NCBI RefSeq assembly: GCF_019423325.1
Contig: NZ_JAHZBQ010000002.1
Location: 1-64,000 of the forward strand
Origin: Campylobacter sp.
GTDB lineage: Bacteria > Campylobacterota > Campylobacteria > Campylobacterales > Campylobacteraceae
Length of the DNA: 64,000 bases
Direction: 5' to 3'
The notes beneath the pieces were generated by a model. That model did not search any database and was not told where the DNA came from. It saw only the letters and a program-made list of their open reading frames with translations. Positions 1 to 9,104 of the stretch are shown here, piece after piece (the first letter of the stretch is position 1; each line of letters begins with the position of its first letter). A program made the translations under genes and the position numbers.

Positions 1-3000
1 TAAAGCCCCAGGTAACCCAGCTAGAGGATGCGGCAGATCCTTGGGAGATGAGGGCAGCGGTTTTAGAGGCTACGTTGGCGGTAGCTAGAGCGATATTTGA
101 TAGATAGTATTTCTCCTCGTCCTTTACGTCCTCTATTATGTTTTGTAGGTCTTCGATATCGGAGTAGTCTATGCCTACCTCTTTAGCCTTATAGCGGTTC
201 TTTAACTCAACAAGTTTGTCTTGTAGAGCATTTTTCTGATCCTTATACTCCTTATATTGCTTTTTGGTCTGATTTAGCTGTTTTATCGCTTCTTGCAAGG
301 CGATAGCCGCAGGAGCTATTTGAGCGTATTCGTTTTGAACGGTAAGAGATATGGAGCCTTCCAGATGCTTAGAGTTAGATGAGGAGCTTGCGGTATCGGT
401 GGAATTTATTATATTTATATTTCCATCTTTGGATATTAAGTTAAGATCCTCTTCGGCCTTTAAGTTTGAGCCTATAACGCTTAGGCTATTATCCCCTCTA
501 AGAGTTATATTTTTAGCTTCCATATTAGAAGAGACGGTCTCGGTACCGTATAGGTTCGTATTGGATTTATCGTATGAGGCATCGGCTAGCTTTACTTTAA
601 TGCTCGTATCCTTCTTAAGTTCGTCTAAGGACTTCGGCTTCATCTGACTTAGGATATCTTTTACTTTAGCAACAGATACGGAGGTGCTTTTTTGCAAGCT
701 TTGTTCGCTATATTCGTTAGCGGCAGCGGATATCGTTAGGTTTTTGGCGTCTACATTTATATCTCCGCCCGCTTTCATATTTGAAGTTATAAAAGCTGTA
801 GGAGAGTTTAAGCCTATATCGCCCGCAGCTTTGATATCGGATAGTTTAGATATACCTTCCTTTACCTGCTTGCTATTATAATCCGATCTATATATCTCAG
901 TAAAGGTCTTGCCGCCTATCTTTTCTACTCCTATAGCAGCTATAGCATTTTCCGGAGCTATGATAGATGCTGCTACCAAACCGGAATATGTTAGAACCGA
1001 TATAGGGTTGAATCTCGTTTTTTTATGGGCGCTTCGCTCCTCTTTATATTCCTTGGCTGCTAGGATATTTATGGAATTTCCCGCGCCTAAGTTTAGATTG
1101 CGTCCGCTTGAAATATCCGCAGATATTAAGCTTAGATCGTTCTTTGCTCTTAAGTTTATATCTGCTGTTTCGCTAGAGAGGGAGGAGCTTTGCAAATTTC
1201 GTTTATAAAGCGAGTGCATATCCATACTAGCTTTCAATCCACCCAAAGAGGATTTGGAGCTATTTTTATAGTTTAAGAAGCTATAGCTTAGAGGCGATAT
1301 ATTTATATTGTTTCCCGCCTGCATATCTATGGCTTCTTTAGCTTTTAACGCAGAGCCTGCTATATTAATATCGGCCTCTTGCGAGCTAAGCATTATATTT
1401 TTAGCGCTTATGCTAGTAGGCACTACGCTTTGATTTAAAGCTTTAGTAGTAGTGCTTTTTTTAGACGCAAAGCCCTTTTCTTTAAATTCGCTCTCGTAGT
1501 AGTTGCTATCGATATCCCCACTTAGATTTATGGAGTTCTTTGCCTGCAGCAAAGCATCTCCGCCGCGCGCATTAATATCCGCTCCGCTTATACCTATACC
1601 GCCTGCTTTAATTAGGATATTATCTTTGGCGTTAAGTTTAGAGCTTGTATTCTTAACGATATCCTCTTTATAGTATCCGCCCTTGCTTTTAAAGTTATAG
1701 CTTAGCTTCTCCTCCGCGCTATTTATGTCTACGCTCTTTGCGGCGTTTAGGATTAAATTTGCAGCCGAGTCTATGCTCGCTCCGGTTACGGTTATATCGC
1801 GAGCCGCATTTAATGCTACGCTGCCTTCGGTAGATTTTATATTTGAGATAGTGCCTATATAGGTGCTGCTTTGATCGCCGTAGGCTCTATTTAGGTTTAT
1901 CTCTTTACTTAGAGTTTTATGTACTATATCTCTACCGGCGTTTAAGCTTACGCTGCGTCCTTGTATCAAAGAGGATGCGTTTATTATATCCTTTTTGGCC
2001 GATATGCTTAAGGCGTTCGCGGCGATGATGGAGGCGGAGTTTAAATTTGATACGCTGCCCGCTTTGAGGCTCATATTAGAGCCCGCGTAGATTATCCCTT
2101 CGTTTCTAAGATCGCCGTTTACGCTTAGATCTATGCTGCCTCCTGCGTATATCAAAGAAGGTGCGGAGCCAAGTAGAGTGCCGTCATCTTCCTCCGAAGA
2201 GTTCAAGGATGTCCTTTTTTTATCATAAAGCAAGCTTAGCTTATTGTGCATATATGAAAAATCCGGTATCAGCTCGCTATAAACGTAGAAGGTGTTATAA
2301 AATTTACTGCTTATAGGCGAAAAGAGATTGTTTATATAGCTAGGTCTAATGATATCTTGCATATCCGCTTCGTTATTAAGGCTAGGCGCAAGATCGTTTT
2401 TATTTAGATTTAAAGCGTTAGGATTACCGAGCCCCTTGCCTATTAGGGAGTAATCTATTTTAGAAAAAGCTTCCTTTATAAGAGCAGGAGCGTTACCAGA
2501 GTTTATCTGCCCGTGTGAGTTTAAATTTGAAATATCGCCCGCGTAGCCTTTTATATCTTTTTTAGCTCCTATTATGGAGATAATAGCAGGCTGGGAGTAG
2601 TAGATATTCTTTTGGTCGCTATAGCCGCCTTTACCGCCGTGGCTTTTATGTTTCCATCTATACTCCGCCTGGCTCGTTATACTATGATTTAGACTTAAAG
2701 AGCGGTTGTTTAGGCTCTTTACATTTAAAGATAGATCGTTATAGGCATAAATTACGCTCTTATCGTTATTTAGCTCATCTATGTTAAGGTTGCTATCCCC
2801 TGCGGAGATTATGTTTGAGCCCATAAATTTACTTAGGCTATCTTCAGTTATATACTCTTTATTGATGCTGTAGCTTATCTGCCTTAATCTCTCCTTCTTA
2901 TGAGGCTTGCTTCTTCTTATGCCGAAAAGATTATCTTTTAAATTTAACATTATAGCGTCATATAGCCTAGTATCCTCCCCTGGAAGCCTAGTATTTTTAT

Positions 3001-5500
3001 ATAAGCTTAATACGTATAGATTCATATCCTGCTCGCTAAGCTCCTCCATGATCTTAGCGTTTAACTCGTCCTGGCTAATATTAGGATTTTGCTTAAGGAT
3101 GCGCTCTTTTATCTCGGCTGCATTGACCTTTAAAGGGATGGCTACGCCGCTGCAACCCCAACCGTCACCATTGCAGGTAAAATCTATATTATAGCCGGTG
3201 CTTTGAACTCTCTTTACGGGCTCGTTAACCGAGCGGTTATTTAGCTTTTTAGTATTGATATTAAGAGCGCCCCTTGCATATATCAAAGAGGAGGCGTTGG
3301 TTATCTCGTCTGCCTTGCCCTCCCCGCCTCTTTCATTAAAAATATTTAAATTTCTTTGAGAGATGATGTTAGATAGCGCTTCGTTGCTAAGAAAGCTCGT
3401 ATTTATAACTATATCCCCTCCGCTAAGTATATTGGACGCGTCTTGATTGAGGATATTTTTAGCGTTTAAAGCCATGCCGTCTTGCGCATAAACGAGGGCT
3501 TTTTTGTTTATTAGGCTTTCAGAGTTTGTTATCAGCTCGCCGCGCGCGATTAAAGAGCCTAAATTTAAAATTTGCTCCTTTGCTTTTAAAGCCAAATTTC
3601 TAAGTGCGGCTATGATGCTTTCGTTTTTGATACCCTTTGCGTTTATGATCAGATCTTTATTGGAGATCAGCCTTTGCAAGGCAATAAAATTTCCTTGTAG
3701 GTTTAAATATATATCGCCGCTTGCGTAGATCCCTCCGTTATAGCTCAAATCCTCCTTTAGCCCCAGATATAAACTACCGTCCGAGTTTAGCTTACCTAAA
3801 GCGCTAAGACTATCTAGGTTTAAAGCGAGATCTCCTTTGGAGCTTATAAGTCCCTCTTCATTATTAAGAGCGCCTTTGTTTATGATTAAATTTCCTCCGC
3901 TTAGGATAGAGCCCTTAGAATTATCTATGCTGTCGTAGCCCAAAAGAACGCCTCCTAGGGAGATGATCTTTGAGCTTTCGTTGCGTAGATTGTTGCCGCG
4001 CAAGCTTAAGCCCTCTTGTACTATAAAGGTAGAACCTGAAAGGTTATAAAAATTTGGAATTTCGGAATCCAATGCCCTTAATACCATTAGGCTATTATCA
4101 TTTAAGAGACTCTCTTTTATATCCAAATAGCTTTCGTTTGAAAGTATCGCTCCGCCTATATTTGATATGTGATCCGCGCTTATTATGCTAAGCTCGTTTT
4201 TGGAAGGAGGAATAACTCCTGTTTTAAAAGAGTCTTTGCTCTCATCTAAGCTTAACTCCTTTAGTCTTTCGCTCTTAGCCGCTCCTATTACGGCTCTATC
4301 TTTGTTGCTTAGGCTTCTGGCCTCTATCTTTAAGGCGGAGCTTGAGCTTATGGAGCCTTTTATATTATCTAACCTATCGGCTTTTATCTTTAGAGTATTA
4401 GCCTGTATATTTCCTCTGTTTTCTACCGAGGAGGCTTTTATACCCAGATTGGAGGCTGAAATTTTAGAGCCCTTTTGGTTGGAGATGGTCTTTGAGCTGA
4501 TTTGAGCCTGTCCGTTGGAACCCAGCTTTCCTTCATTTATCAGATCTCCGTTGGCGTCTATCTTTAAAGAGCTGTCCGCTAAGATAGCCCCTTTATTATT
4601 GATGCCCGCTCCATCTTTAGTAGATATTATATTTATCTTGCCCGCATACATTCCCCCTAGGGCTGAGGAGTCTATGGATACGCCCTTAGGATGCGATCCT
4701 CCTTCTTGCTCGATCTTTAAATTATCCTGCCTCAATCCGGAGTTTGTATTTTTTAAAGATACCTTACCGTCCGTCGCTACTACGTTTATCTCGTTTGCGT
4801 AAATTTTACCCTCCAGCTTTAGGCTATTAGATATTACGTTTAGATAATCTCCGTTATCGTTTAGGCCGTCCGCTCCTATATTTATAGAACCATCTTTGCT
4901 TATGTTTAGAGATTTAAGATGTCCGTTTTCATAGGAGGGCGTGGCGGTGCTTAACGTAGTGGAGGAGGAATTTATTATGGTAGCGCCGTTTACGTTGATG
5001 CCGCTAGGATTGGCGATGATGAGATCGGCTTTTCTGCCTGCTATCTCAATACTCCCTTGTAAATTTGAAGGAAGAGGCGAGTTTACCTGATTGATTATAA
5101 GCTTAGCCTCGCCGCGATTGAGCCTCGGATTTGGCGGTATATAGCCTGCAGTTTTACTTATGGCTCCGCCTTGAGAGTTATTAAATACCGTGCCCTCTTT
5201 AGGAGTGTTAAGCTTGGAGTATTCGTTGATAGAAATCCCCTTGTCGTTAGGAGAGGCGATATCTATTTGAATGGCCGGAGCATTCGGAGTTTGAGACACC
5301 GAAGCTCTATGATTTACGGGGGCGGAGTTATCGGGTATTATCTCGCAATATGAAAAACAAGGAGCCAGCAAGCTAAGAAGCAAAAGAGCGGCAAGGCGCT
5401 TGCTTACTTGGGTAAAGACGTCGAAATATCCTTTTGTATCAGTAGAAGCGCCAAGTCGCCCCGAGCTATTAAAGATAGAATTAAAACCTACAATTTGCAT
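1..5500 (-). CDS. TpsA filamentous hemagglutinin/CdiA-like exoprotein, partial (C-terminus beyond left edge)
   Basis: An uninterrupted minus-strand frame starts at ATG 5500 with GGAGG eight bases upstream and is still open at the window edge, giving at least 1833 residues. The N-terminus has an extended leader (basic KRLAALLLLSLLAPCFS at about 34-50), then a TPS secretion domain with NPRL (124-127) and NPSGI (164-168), matching the NPNL/NPNGI motifs by which FhaB-type proteins are recognised by their TpsB pore. The body is made of repeating beta-helix units such as LNAKDNILIKAGGIGISGAD, typical of hemagglutinin repeats; a Cys pair lies near residue 780. Near the edge is a Lys/Glu/Gln-rich coiled-coil stretch. 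It follows tpsB in the same direction. Codons are rich in ATA, TAT and AGA, unlike the housekeeping genes, suggesting transfer. Whether it ends in a CDI toxin cannot be seen. Confidence 0.88.
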   Translation of the reverse strand, partial: MQIVGFNSIFNSSGRLGASTDTKGYFDVFTQVSKRLAALLLLSLLAPCFSYCEIIPDNSAPVNHRASVSQTPNAPAIQIDIASPNDKGISINEYSKLNTPKEGTVFNNSQGGAISKTAGYIPPNPRLNRGEAKLIINQVNSPLPSNLQGSIEIAGRKADLIIANPSGINVNGATIINSSSTTLSTATPSYENGHLKSLNISKDGSINIGADGLNDNGDYLNVISNSLKLEGKIYANEINVVATDGKVSLKNTNSGLRQDNLKIEQEGGSHPKGVSIDSSALGGMYAGKINIISTKDGAGINNKGAILADSSLKIDANGDLINEGKLGSNGQAQISSKTISNQKGSKISASNLGIKASSVENRGNIQANTLKIKADRLDNIKGSISSSSALKIEARSLSNKDRAVIGAAKSERLKELSLDESKDSFKTGVIPPSKNELSIISADHISNIGGAILSNESYLDIKESLLNDNSLMVLRALDSEIPNFYNLSGSTFIVQEGLSLRGNNLRNESSKIISLGGVLLGYDSIDNSKGSILSGGNLIINKGALNNEEGLISSKGDLALNLDSLSALGKLNSDGSLYLGLKEDLSYNGGIYASGDIYLNLQGNFIALQRLISNKDLIINAKGIKNESIIAALRNLALKAKEQILNLGSLIARGELITNSESLINKKALVYAQDGMALNAKNILNQDASNILSGGDIVINTSFLSNEALSNIISQRNLNIFNERGGEGKADEITNASSLIYARGALNINTKKLNNRSVNEPVKRVQSTGYNIDFTCNGDGWGCSGVAIPLKVNAAEIKERILKQNPNISQDELNAKIMEELSEQDMNLYVLSLYKNTRLPGEDTRLYDAIMLNLKDNLFGIRRSKPHKKERLRQISYSINKEYITEDSLSKFMGSNIISAGDSNLNIDELNNDKSVIYAYNDLSLNVKSLNNRSLSLNHSITSQAEYRWKHKSHGGKGGYSDQKNIYYSQPAIISIIGAKKDIKGYAGDISNLNSHGQINSGNAPALIKEAFSKIDYSLIGKGLGNPNALNLNKNDLAPSLNNEADMQDIIRPSYINNLFSPISSKFYNTFYVYSELIPDFSYMHNKLSLLYDKKRTSLNSSEEDDGTLLGSAPSLIYAGGSIDLSVNGDLRNEGIIYAGSNMSLKAGSVSNLNSASIIAANALSISAKKDIINASSLIQGRSVSLNAGRDIVHKTLSKEINLNRAYGDQSSTYIGTISNIKSTEGSVALNAARDITVTGASIDSAANLILNAAKSVDINSAEEKLSYNFKSKGGYYKEDIVKNTSSKLNAKDNILIKAGGIGISGADINARGGDALLQAKNSINLSGDIDSNYYESEFKEKGFASKKSTTTKALNQSVVPTSISAKNIMLSSQEADINIAGSALKAKEAIDMQAGNNINISPLSYSFLNYKNSSKSSLGGLKASMDMHSLYKRNLQSSSLSSETADINLRAKNDLSLISADISSGRNLNLGAGNSINILAAKEYKEERSAHKKTRFNPISVLTYSGLVAASIIAPENAIAAIGVEKIGGKTFTEIYRSDYNSKQVKEGISKLSDIKAAGDIGLNSPTAFITSNMKAGGDINVDAKNLTISAAANEYSEQSLQKSTSVSVAKVKDILSQMKPKSLDELKKDTSIKVKLADASYDKSNTNLYGTETVSSNMEAKNITLRGDNSLSVIGSNLKAEEDLNLISKDGNINIINSTDTASSSSNSKHLEGSISLTVQNEYAQIAPAAIALQEAIKQLNQTKKQYKEYKDQKNALQDKLVELKNRYKAKEVGIDYSDIEDLQNIIEDVKDEEKYYLSNIALATANVASKTAALISQGSAASSSWVTWGF

Positions 5501-5770
5501 ACCTATAACCTCCGATTGCGATGGTTTTATATCTTAAATTTCTTGAATACTTTCTTAAAAAAATAGTAAATTTCAAATATTTTATTTAAAATTTGTTTGA
5601 ATTTATTTTAGGGCTCGATTTGGGCGCAGGACTGCTATTTTTCGGCTCTTAGTATGGCGTATCTGCGCTAAAATAGTTAGTAAAATTTACTAAGAGTTAT
5701 ATAGTCTTCGTTTATATTAAATGCCGCGATAAGCGCCGATAAAATTTCGCTACATTTTTAAACGATAAAT
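5501..5770. other. tpsB-tpsA intergenic region
   Basis: This 270-base AT-rich spacer separates the tpsB stop from the tpsA start. I see the tpsA ribosome site (GGAGG, about 5509-5513) and long A/T runs, but no clear hairpin terminator, so read-through from tpsB is plausible. Confidence 0.5.
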
Positions 5771-7729
5771 TTAAAAGTCGTAGCTTAAAGAGAAATTTAA
5801 AGCAGGAGTGTCCGTTTTAAAATTTTCCGGTTTACTAATAGGAAAAGCTACCAAAAGATCATATCCAAAAGAGCCTGAAATATTTCCTCTAAGGCCTACG
5901 CCCCCGCCGCTAAGCATTTCGCCCTGCGAGGGATAATCTTTTCCCTTAGAGCTAAGCTTACCGACATCAAAGGCCAGGTAAACGCCGTTATTTTTAAAAT
6001 ACTTATATTCCAAGGTATTTCTTATATAAAAGCCGCTATCTCCAAGCAGGCTCATCTGAGAGTCAAATCCTCTAACGCTATAGTATCCGCCGATATTTAG
6101 CCTATCTATAGGGCTAAGATGGGTGCTGGCTCTTCTTGCGTAAAGTTCCAGCTCGTAGCTTAAAGGGATAGCGGAGGATCTAGTTTTAAAATTTAACGCA
6201 GCGTTTATCAAATGATACCTTGAGCTCCCGCCGCCGAAGTCTTCATCGGGCGCTCTTAGGGCGTTAAACGCCCCCGTGGATTTTAGGTACGAAAGCATCA
6301 TCTCCACCGAAGAGTTATCAAAAAATACCTTGGATTTTAGCCCCGCTTCATAGCCGCCCTCACGTTTTCTTTGGTTACTAAGCTCATAATCTTGTATATA
6401 GTTTTTATACTTTTTTTGCCAAATTCTAAAAAACAGAGAATTTTTGGAGTTTTGATTTCTAAAATATACGTAGTTAAGATCCAAATTTCTTCTAACGCTG
6501 CTTCCGCTATAGGTATAAAGCTCATACGCTCCAGGCACTATTTGATCGTAGGTGTATCTGTTCTGCCAAAAAGATAGAGAGAAGTATCCGAAAGGTATAC
6601 TAAAGCCTGCGTAGTAGTTAGCTGATCTGCCGCTTTTGCTATCATCCCCTAAAGATTTTTTATCTCCTCTTAAAAAATTTCTACCGTAAGAAGCAAATAC
6701 GCTCTCGTTTAATCCAAGTAAATTTAAGCCGTAAAGCATAGCCGTGCCTTGGTATTTGCCGCTAGATTTGGAACCCAGATTATCAGCGCTTAGTCTAAAC
6801 AGCAGAGGCAAGCTTTGCTGTTTAGAGATATTGATATCGGAGTAGCCCTGCTTTGCGGAAGGGCTTAAGCTTATCTCCGCCTCGCTTCTTGAAGCGGCAT
6901 TGAAATTTTCCATAGCCTGCTCCAGATCTCTTAAGTTTAAAATCTCTCCCCTCTTATCGCCGCCGAATGCGGTAAAGATACTTCTTTGGTTCTTAGCTTC
7001 AGAGCCGGGCTCAAGCGATATCTCGCCTATGCGTCCTGGATGCAGAGCTAAAAGAAGGGTGCCCGAGGAGATGTTTTGCTGGGGGATGGAAACGGAGGTA
7101 GTAATAAAGCCTGCGGATATGATTTTATTGTTATACGCTCTTGCCAGAGCTAAAATTTCATCGCCTCCCAAGCAATCGCTGCTTTTAAATTTAAGCTCTT
7201 TTAGAGTTGAGTTTAAAATTCTTTCAAACCCCGGCGGAACTGAATGGTCGGAATTCGAGGTAGGACCAATGGACTTAGCGGGAGTTTTTACTTTCGCGCG
7301 CCCCAAGTTTTCATCATTCGGTTTATAGATAATGACGCCCGAGCCGGCACCGTATTTAGGGTTGACGGCTGGAGTTTTCAGATCATCTTTGTTTTTAGAT
7401 TCGTAATCCGCTTCGTTAAATTTAGAATCCGCGCTACTTTTCTGCTCGTTTTGCGCTTCTGCGTTAATCAGTTTGATCTCATAAATTTTAAAGCAAATTC
7501 CTGCTTTCTTGGGCTCCGCGGTTGCGTTTGAAACGGGAGACTCTTCGCTGCGTATCGTTATGAAGGGATCCTCGGCGCCTTGTCTAATTGATCTTATTCT
7601 TTGCTCTTCGGAATTTATGGCGCCAGAAATATCGGCAGGAGTAGCCATTAACACTTTAAGAGCTAGGCTTAAGCCTATAAAGATAGAGACCAGAATAAGC
7701 TTGACGCTTTTAACGCCGCGGGGTTGCAA
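5771..7729 (-). CDS. TpsB outer-membrane transporter (ShlB/FhaC/HecB family)
   Basis: Two-partner secretion pore that would export and activate the adjacent TpsA. The start is TTG at 7729, chosen because AAAGGAG lies five bases upstream and the following residues form a signal peptide (KLILVSIFIGLSLALKVLMA). After a disordered stretch comes a POTRA-type domain (first strand near residue 78, CFKIYEIKLI; its helix pair resumes at about 180 with CLGGDEILALARAY), then a second POTRA-like segment and a C-terminal 16-strand-type barrel with many aromatic girdle residues, ending in the terminal Phe (SLSYDF) usual for barrel proteins. At 652 residues it is longer than FhaC-type proteins (around 560-590); the excess is a roughly 85-residue Lys/Asp/Asn/Pro-rich insertion inside the first POTRA. 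Base composition matches tpsA. Confident family call. Confidence 0.92.
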   Translation of the reverse strand: MQPRGVKSVKLILVSIFIGLSLALKVLMATPADISGAINSEEQRIRSIRQGAEDPFITIRSEESPVSNATAEPKKAGICFKIYEIKLINAEAQNEQKSSADSKFNEADYESKNKDDLKTPAVNPKYGAGSGVIIYKPNDENLGRAKVKTPAKSIGPTSNSDHSVPPGFERILNSTLKELKFKSSDCLGGDEILALARAYNNKIISAGFITTSVSIPQQNISSGTLLLALHPGRIGEISLEPGSEAKNQRSIFTAFGGDKRGEILNLRDLEQAMENFNAASRSEAEISLSPSAKQGYSDINISKQQSLPLLFRLSADNLGSKSSGKYQGTAMLYGLNLLGLNESVFASYGRNFLRGDKKSLGDDSKSGRSANYYAGFSIPFGYFSLSFWQNRYTYDQIVPGAYELYTYSGSSVRRNLDLNYVYFRNQNSKNSLFFRIWQKKYKNYIQDYELSNQRKREGGYEAGLKSKVFFDNSSVEMMLSYLKSTGAFNALRAPDEDFGGGSSRYHLINAALNFKTRSSAIPLSYELELYARRASTHLSPIDRLNIGGYYSVRGFDSQMSLLGDSGFYIRNTLEYKYFKNNGVYLAFDVGKLSSKGKDYPSQGEMLSGGGVGLRGNISGSFGYDLLVAFPISKPENFKTDTPALNFSLSYDF

Positions 7730-8016
7730 AGAGGCTCCTTTAAATTTACTATCGTAGCGATAAGATAATGGTTTTTATAAAACATCGATTGCGCCTATTT
7801 TTTACGATTGGAATATCGCCGCAAAAAACTTTATAGTTTAAGCATGGCAAAGCATCTATTGGCATATATTCGCTTTTTATAGGCTTTGTCTTCCACTAGG
7901 AGCTATCAATTAAAATTGGCGATAATACACTAATTTTTTAAATTTTTTGGTAAGGTTTCTTAGGTTTTGGTGCTAATTGAGATTTTAGATTTTATCACAC
8001 CCGCAATCTCGATCTT

Positions 8017-8048
8017 TTTATAGACCCCCCCCCCCCCATAAAGTCTAA
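8017..8048 (-). promoter_or_regulatory. Candidate phase-variable promoter with G13 tract upstream of tpsB
   Basis: On the minus strand a run of 13 G (plus-strand C 8025-8037) lies two bases before TATAAA (8017-8022). A weak -35 candidate TTAGAC sits at 8043-8048, so the tract fills the spacer. Tract length changes by slipped-strand mispairing would alter spacing. The distance to the tpsB start is about 290 bases. The tract is seen; promoter function is inferred. Confidence 0.4.
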
Positions 8049-8214
8049 TTCAAAAAATGAACACTTATTCCCTCATACCATTCAAAACATCCACATATCA
8101 GATTTTACCATTCTCTATCACCAAGCCTTTTCTATAAAAAACGATGACACCTCTGAAAAACAACGAGGCTCCTAAAGAATAACAAAGCTTCCTACCATTT
8201 TTTTATTCTCCCGT

Positions 8215-8220
8215 TATAAT
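8215..8220 (+). promoter_or_regulatory. Perfect -10 hexamer TATAAT
   Basis: TATAAT preceded by a T-rich stretch, as in Campylobacter sigma-70 promoters that lack a clear -35. It would drive a transcript into the small plus-strand ORF at 8270 or an untranslated RNA ending at the hairpin at 8462-8493. Confidence 0.35.
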
Positions 8221-8269
8221 AGGAGCGGTAATCTTTAAATTTACCACAAAATCTATCACAAAGGAGCGG

Positions 8270-8335
8270 ATGTGCATTATGAAAATTTTAAAAGCGAAGC
8301 GCAATAAAAAAAGAGCGAACAATATGTCTAGATGA
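8270..8335 (+). CDS. Possible 21-residue basic microprotein
   Basis: ATG at 8270 (or 8279 in frame) is preceded by AAAGGAG at 8260-8266 and reads through 21 Lys/Arg/Asn-rich codons to TGA at 8333-8335. A TATAAT lies 50 bases upstream. The ORF is too short to be judged by coding statistics and I recognise no family. It overlaps the end of a minus-strand ORF of equal length. Low confidence. Confidence 0.2.
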   Translation: MCIMKILKAKRNKKRANNMSR

Positions 8336-8393
8336 CTTTATCGGGGTCTGTTTTAAAAGCCGGATCGTCTTTAATTTTGGAAAAAACTTTCAT
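8328..8393 (-). CDS. Possible 21-residue microprotein antisense to the previous ORF
   Basis: ATG at 8393 preceded by AAAGGATAAACGGTT, a fair ribosome site, encoding MKVFSKIKDDPAFKTDPDKV plus one residue. It ends inside the 3' end of the plus-strand ORF, so the two are convergent and overlap by eight bases. No recognised family; low confidence. Confidence 0.2.
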   Translation of the reverse strand: MKVFSKIKDDPAFKTDPDKVI

Positions 8394-8461
8394 AACCGTT
8401 TATCCTTTAAAATTTCATATATTTTCATAGGAGAGATTATAAAAGTTTTCAAAGAGTTTAG

Positions 8462-8493
8462 AACTAATATATATTTTTTAATATATATTAGTT
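8462..8493. repeat. Perfect AT-only inverted repeat (hairpin)
   Basis: Arms 8462-8475 and 8480-8493 are exact reverse complements (14 bp) around a TTTT loop. The stem contains only two G:C pairs' worth of C/G (one per arm). It may act as a bidirectional terminator or an operator; it lies between the small ORFs and the tRNA terminator. Confidence 0.6.
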
Positions 8494-8554
8494 TCTCTTA
8501 AGCCTACTGCATAGTCTAGCATTTTTAAGATTTGAAATTTTTTTAAAAAATTTG

Positions 8555-8577
8555 AAAAAGCCGTAAAACAGGGCTTC
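8555..8577 (-). terminator. Rho-independent terminator of the tRNA-Arg transcript
   Basis: On the minus strand AGAAGCC, a nine-base loop and GGCTTTTTC form a short stem followed by T residues, about 45 bases after the tRNA 3' end. Confidence 0.55.
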
Positions 8578-8620
8578 TAAAAAAATCAAAAAACTAAAAT
8601 TAGGGGGGAAATTTGATAGA

Positions 8621-8697
8621 TGGTGTCCCCGACAGGATTCGAACCTGTGGCCTCAAAATTAGGAATTTTGCGCTCTATCCTACTGAGCTACGAGGAC
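8621..8697 (-). tRNA. tRNA-Arg (anticodon CCU)
   Basis: A 77-base cloverleaf including encoded CCA (8621-8623 on the plus strand). The acceptor arms GTCCTCG and CGGGGAC pair, the D arm is GCTC/GAGC, and the anticodon stem CAAAA/TTTTG encloses TTCCTAA, giving anticodon CCU for AGG codons. The T arm contains GGTTCGAATCC. It begins 12 bases after the regulator stop codon and may be co-transcribed with it. The AT-rich TPS locus starts beyond its 3' end, the side where elements usually integrate. Confidence 0.95.
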
Positions 8698-8709
8698 AAA
8701 ATCGGCAAT

Positions 8710-9090
8710 TTAATCGCCGATAATATTCATAACGTCGTCTAGTTTTTTGTGAAGATCTTTATCGTTGATGGGCTTTGTCATAAAGTCATAAGCACCCTTA
8801 TTTAAAGCCTCTCGTTTAGCGGTCTCGTCCGTCGTAAGGACGATGACGGGGATATGAGCTATACTTTCTCTAGCGTGAAGATTATCTAAAAATTCCAGCC
8901 CATTCATCACAGGCATTACAATATCTAATAAAATCAAATCAACGGGCTGAACTTCGAGTACGGCAAGGGCGTCCAAGCCGTTTTTGGCTTGGAGTATGGT
9001 TTGGAATTTGCCGTATTTTTTTAGCATAACTTCAAGTAGCTTTAAATTTATAGCGTCGTCATCAACCGTTAAAACTTTCAAATCTCTCAT
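8710..9090 (-). CDS. CheY-like single-domain response regulator
   Basis: A 126-residue receiver domain with no output domain. Acidic pocket Asp10-12, phosphoacceptor Asp56 (LLDIVMP), conserved Thr86 and Lys106 (MTKPI) are all present, so it should accept phosphate. It starts 14 bases after the hybrid kinase stop with GGATGAGG as ribosome site, so the two form one operon and it is the likely phosphotransfer partner or sink of that kinase. With no output domain its effect must be by protein contact. Chemotaxis CheY is possible by fold, but the tie to the kinase argues for a dedicated regulator. Confidence 0.88.
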   Translation of the reverse strand: MRDLKVLTVDDDAINLKLLEVMLKKYGKFQTILQAKNGLDALAVLEVQPVDLILLDIVMPVMNGLEFLDNLHARESIAHIPVIVLTTDETAKREALNKGAYDFMTKPINDKDLHKKLDDVMNIIGD

Positions 9091-9104
9091 TTAAGACCTC
9101 ATCC

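Larger units (their letters stand above)
7758..8620. other. Long AT-rich intergenic region between tpsB and tRNA-Arg
   Basis: About 860 bases with no convincing long ORF. It holds a C13 homopolymer (8025-8037), a perfect TATAAT on the plus strand (8215-8220), two 21-codon ORFs on opposite strands (8270-8335 plus, 8328-8393 minus), a perfect 14-bp-arm inverted repeat (8462-8493) and a terminator for the tRNA (8555-8577). Confidence 0.6.

Noticed and set aside
8601..8610. G6 run near the tRNA
   Set aside because: Too short to be a strong slippage site and not next to a promoter or ORF.
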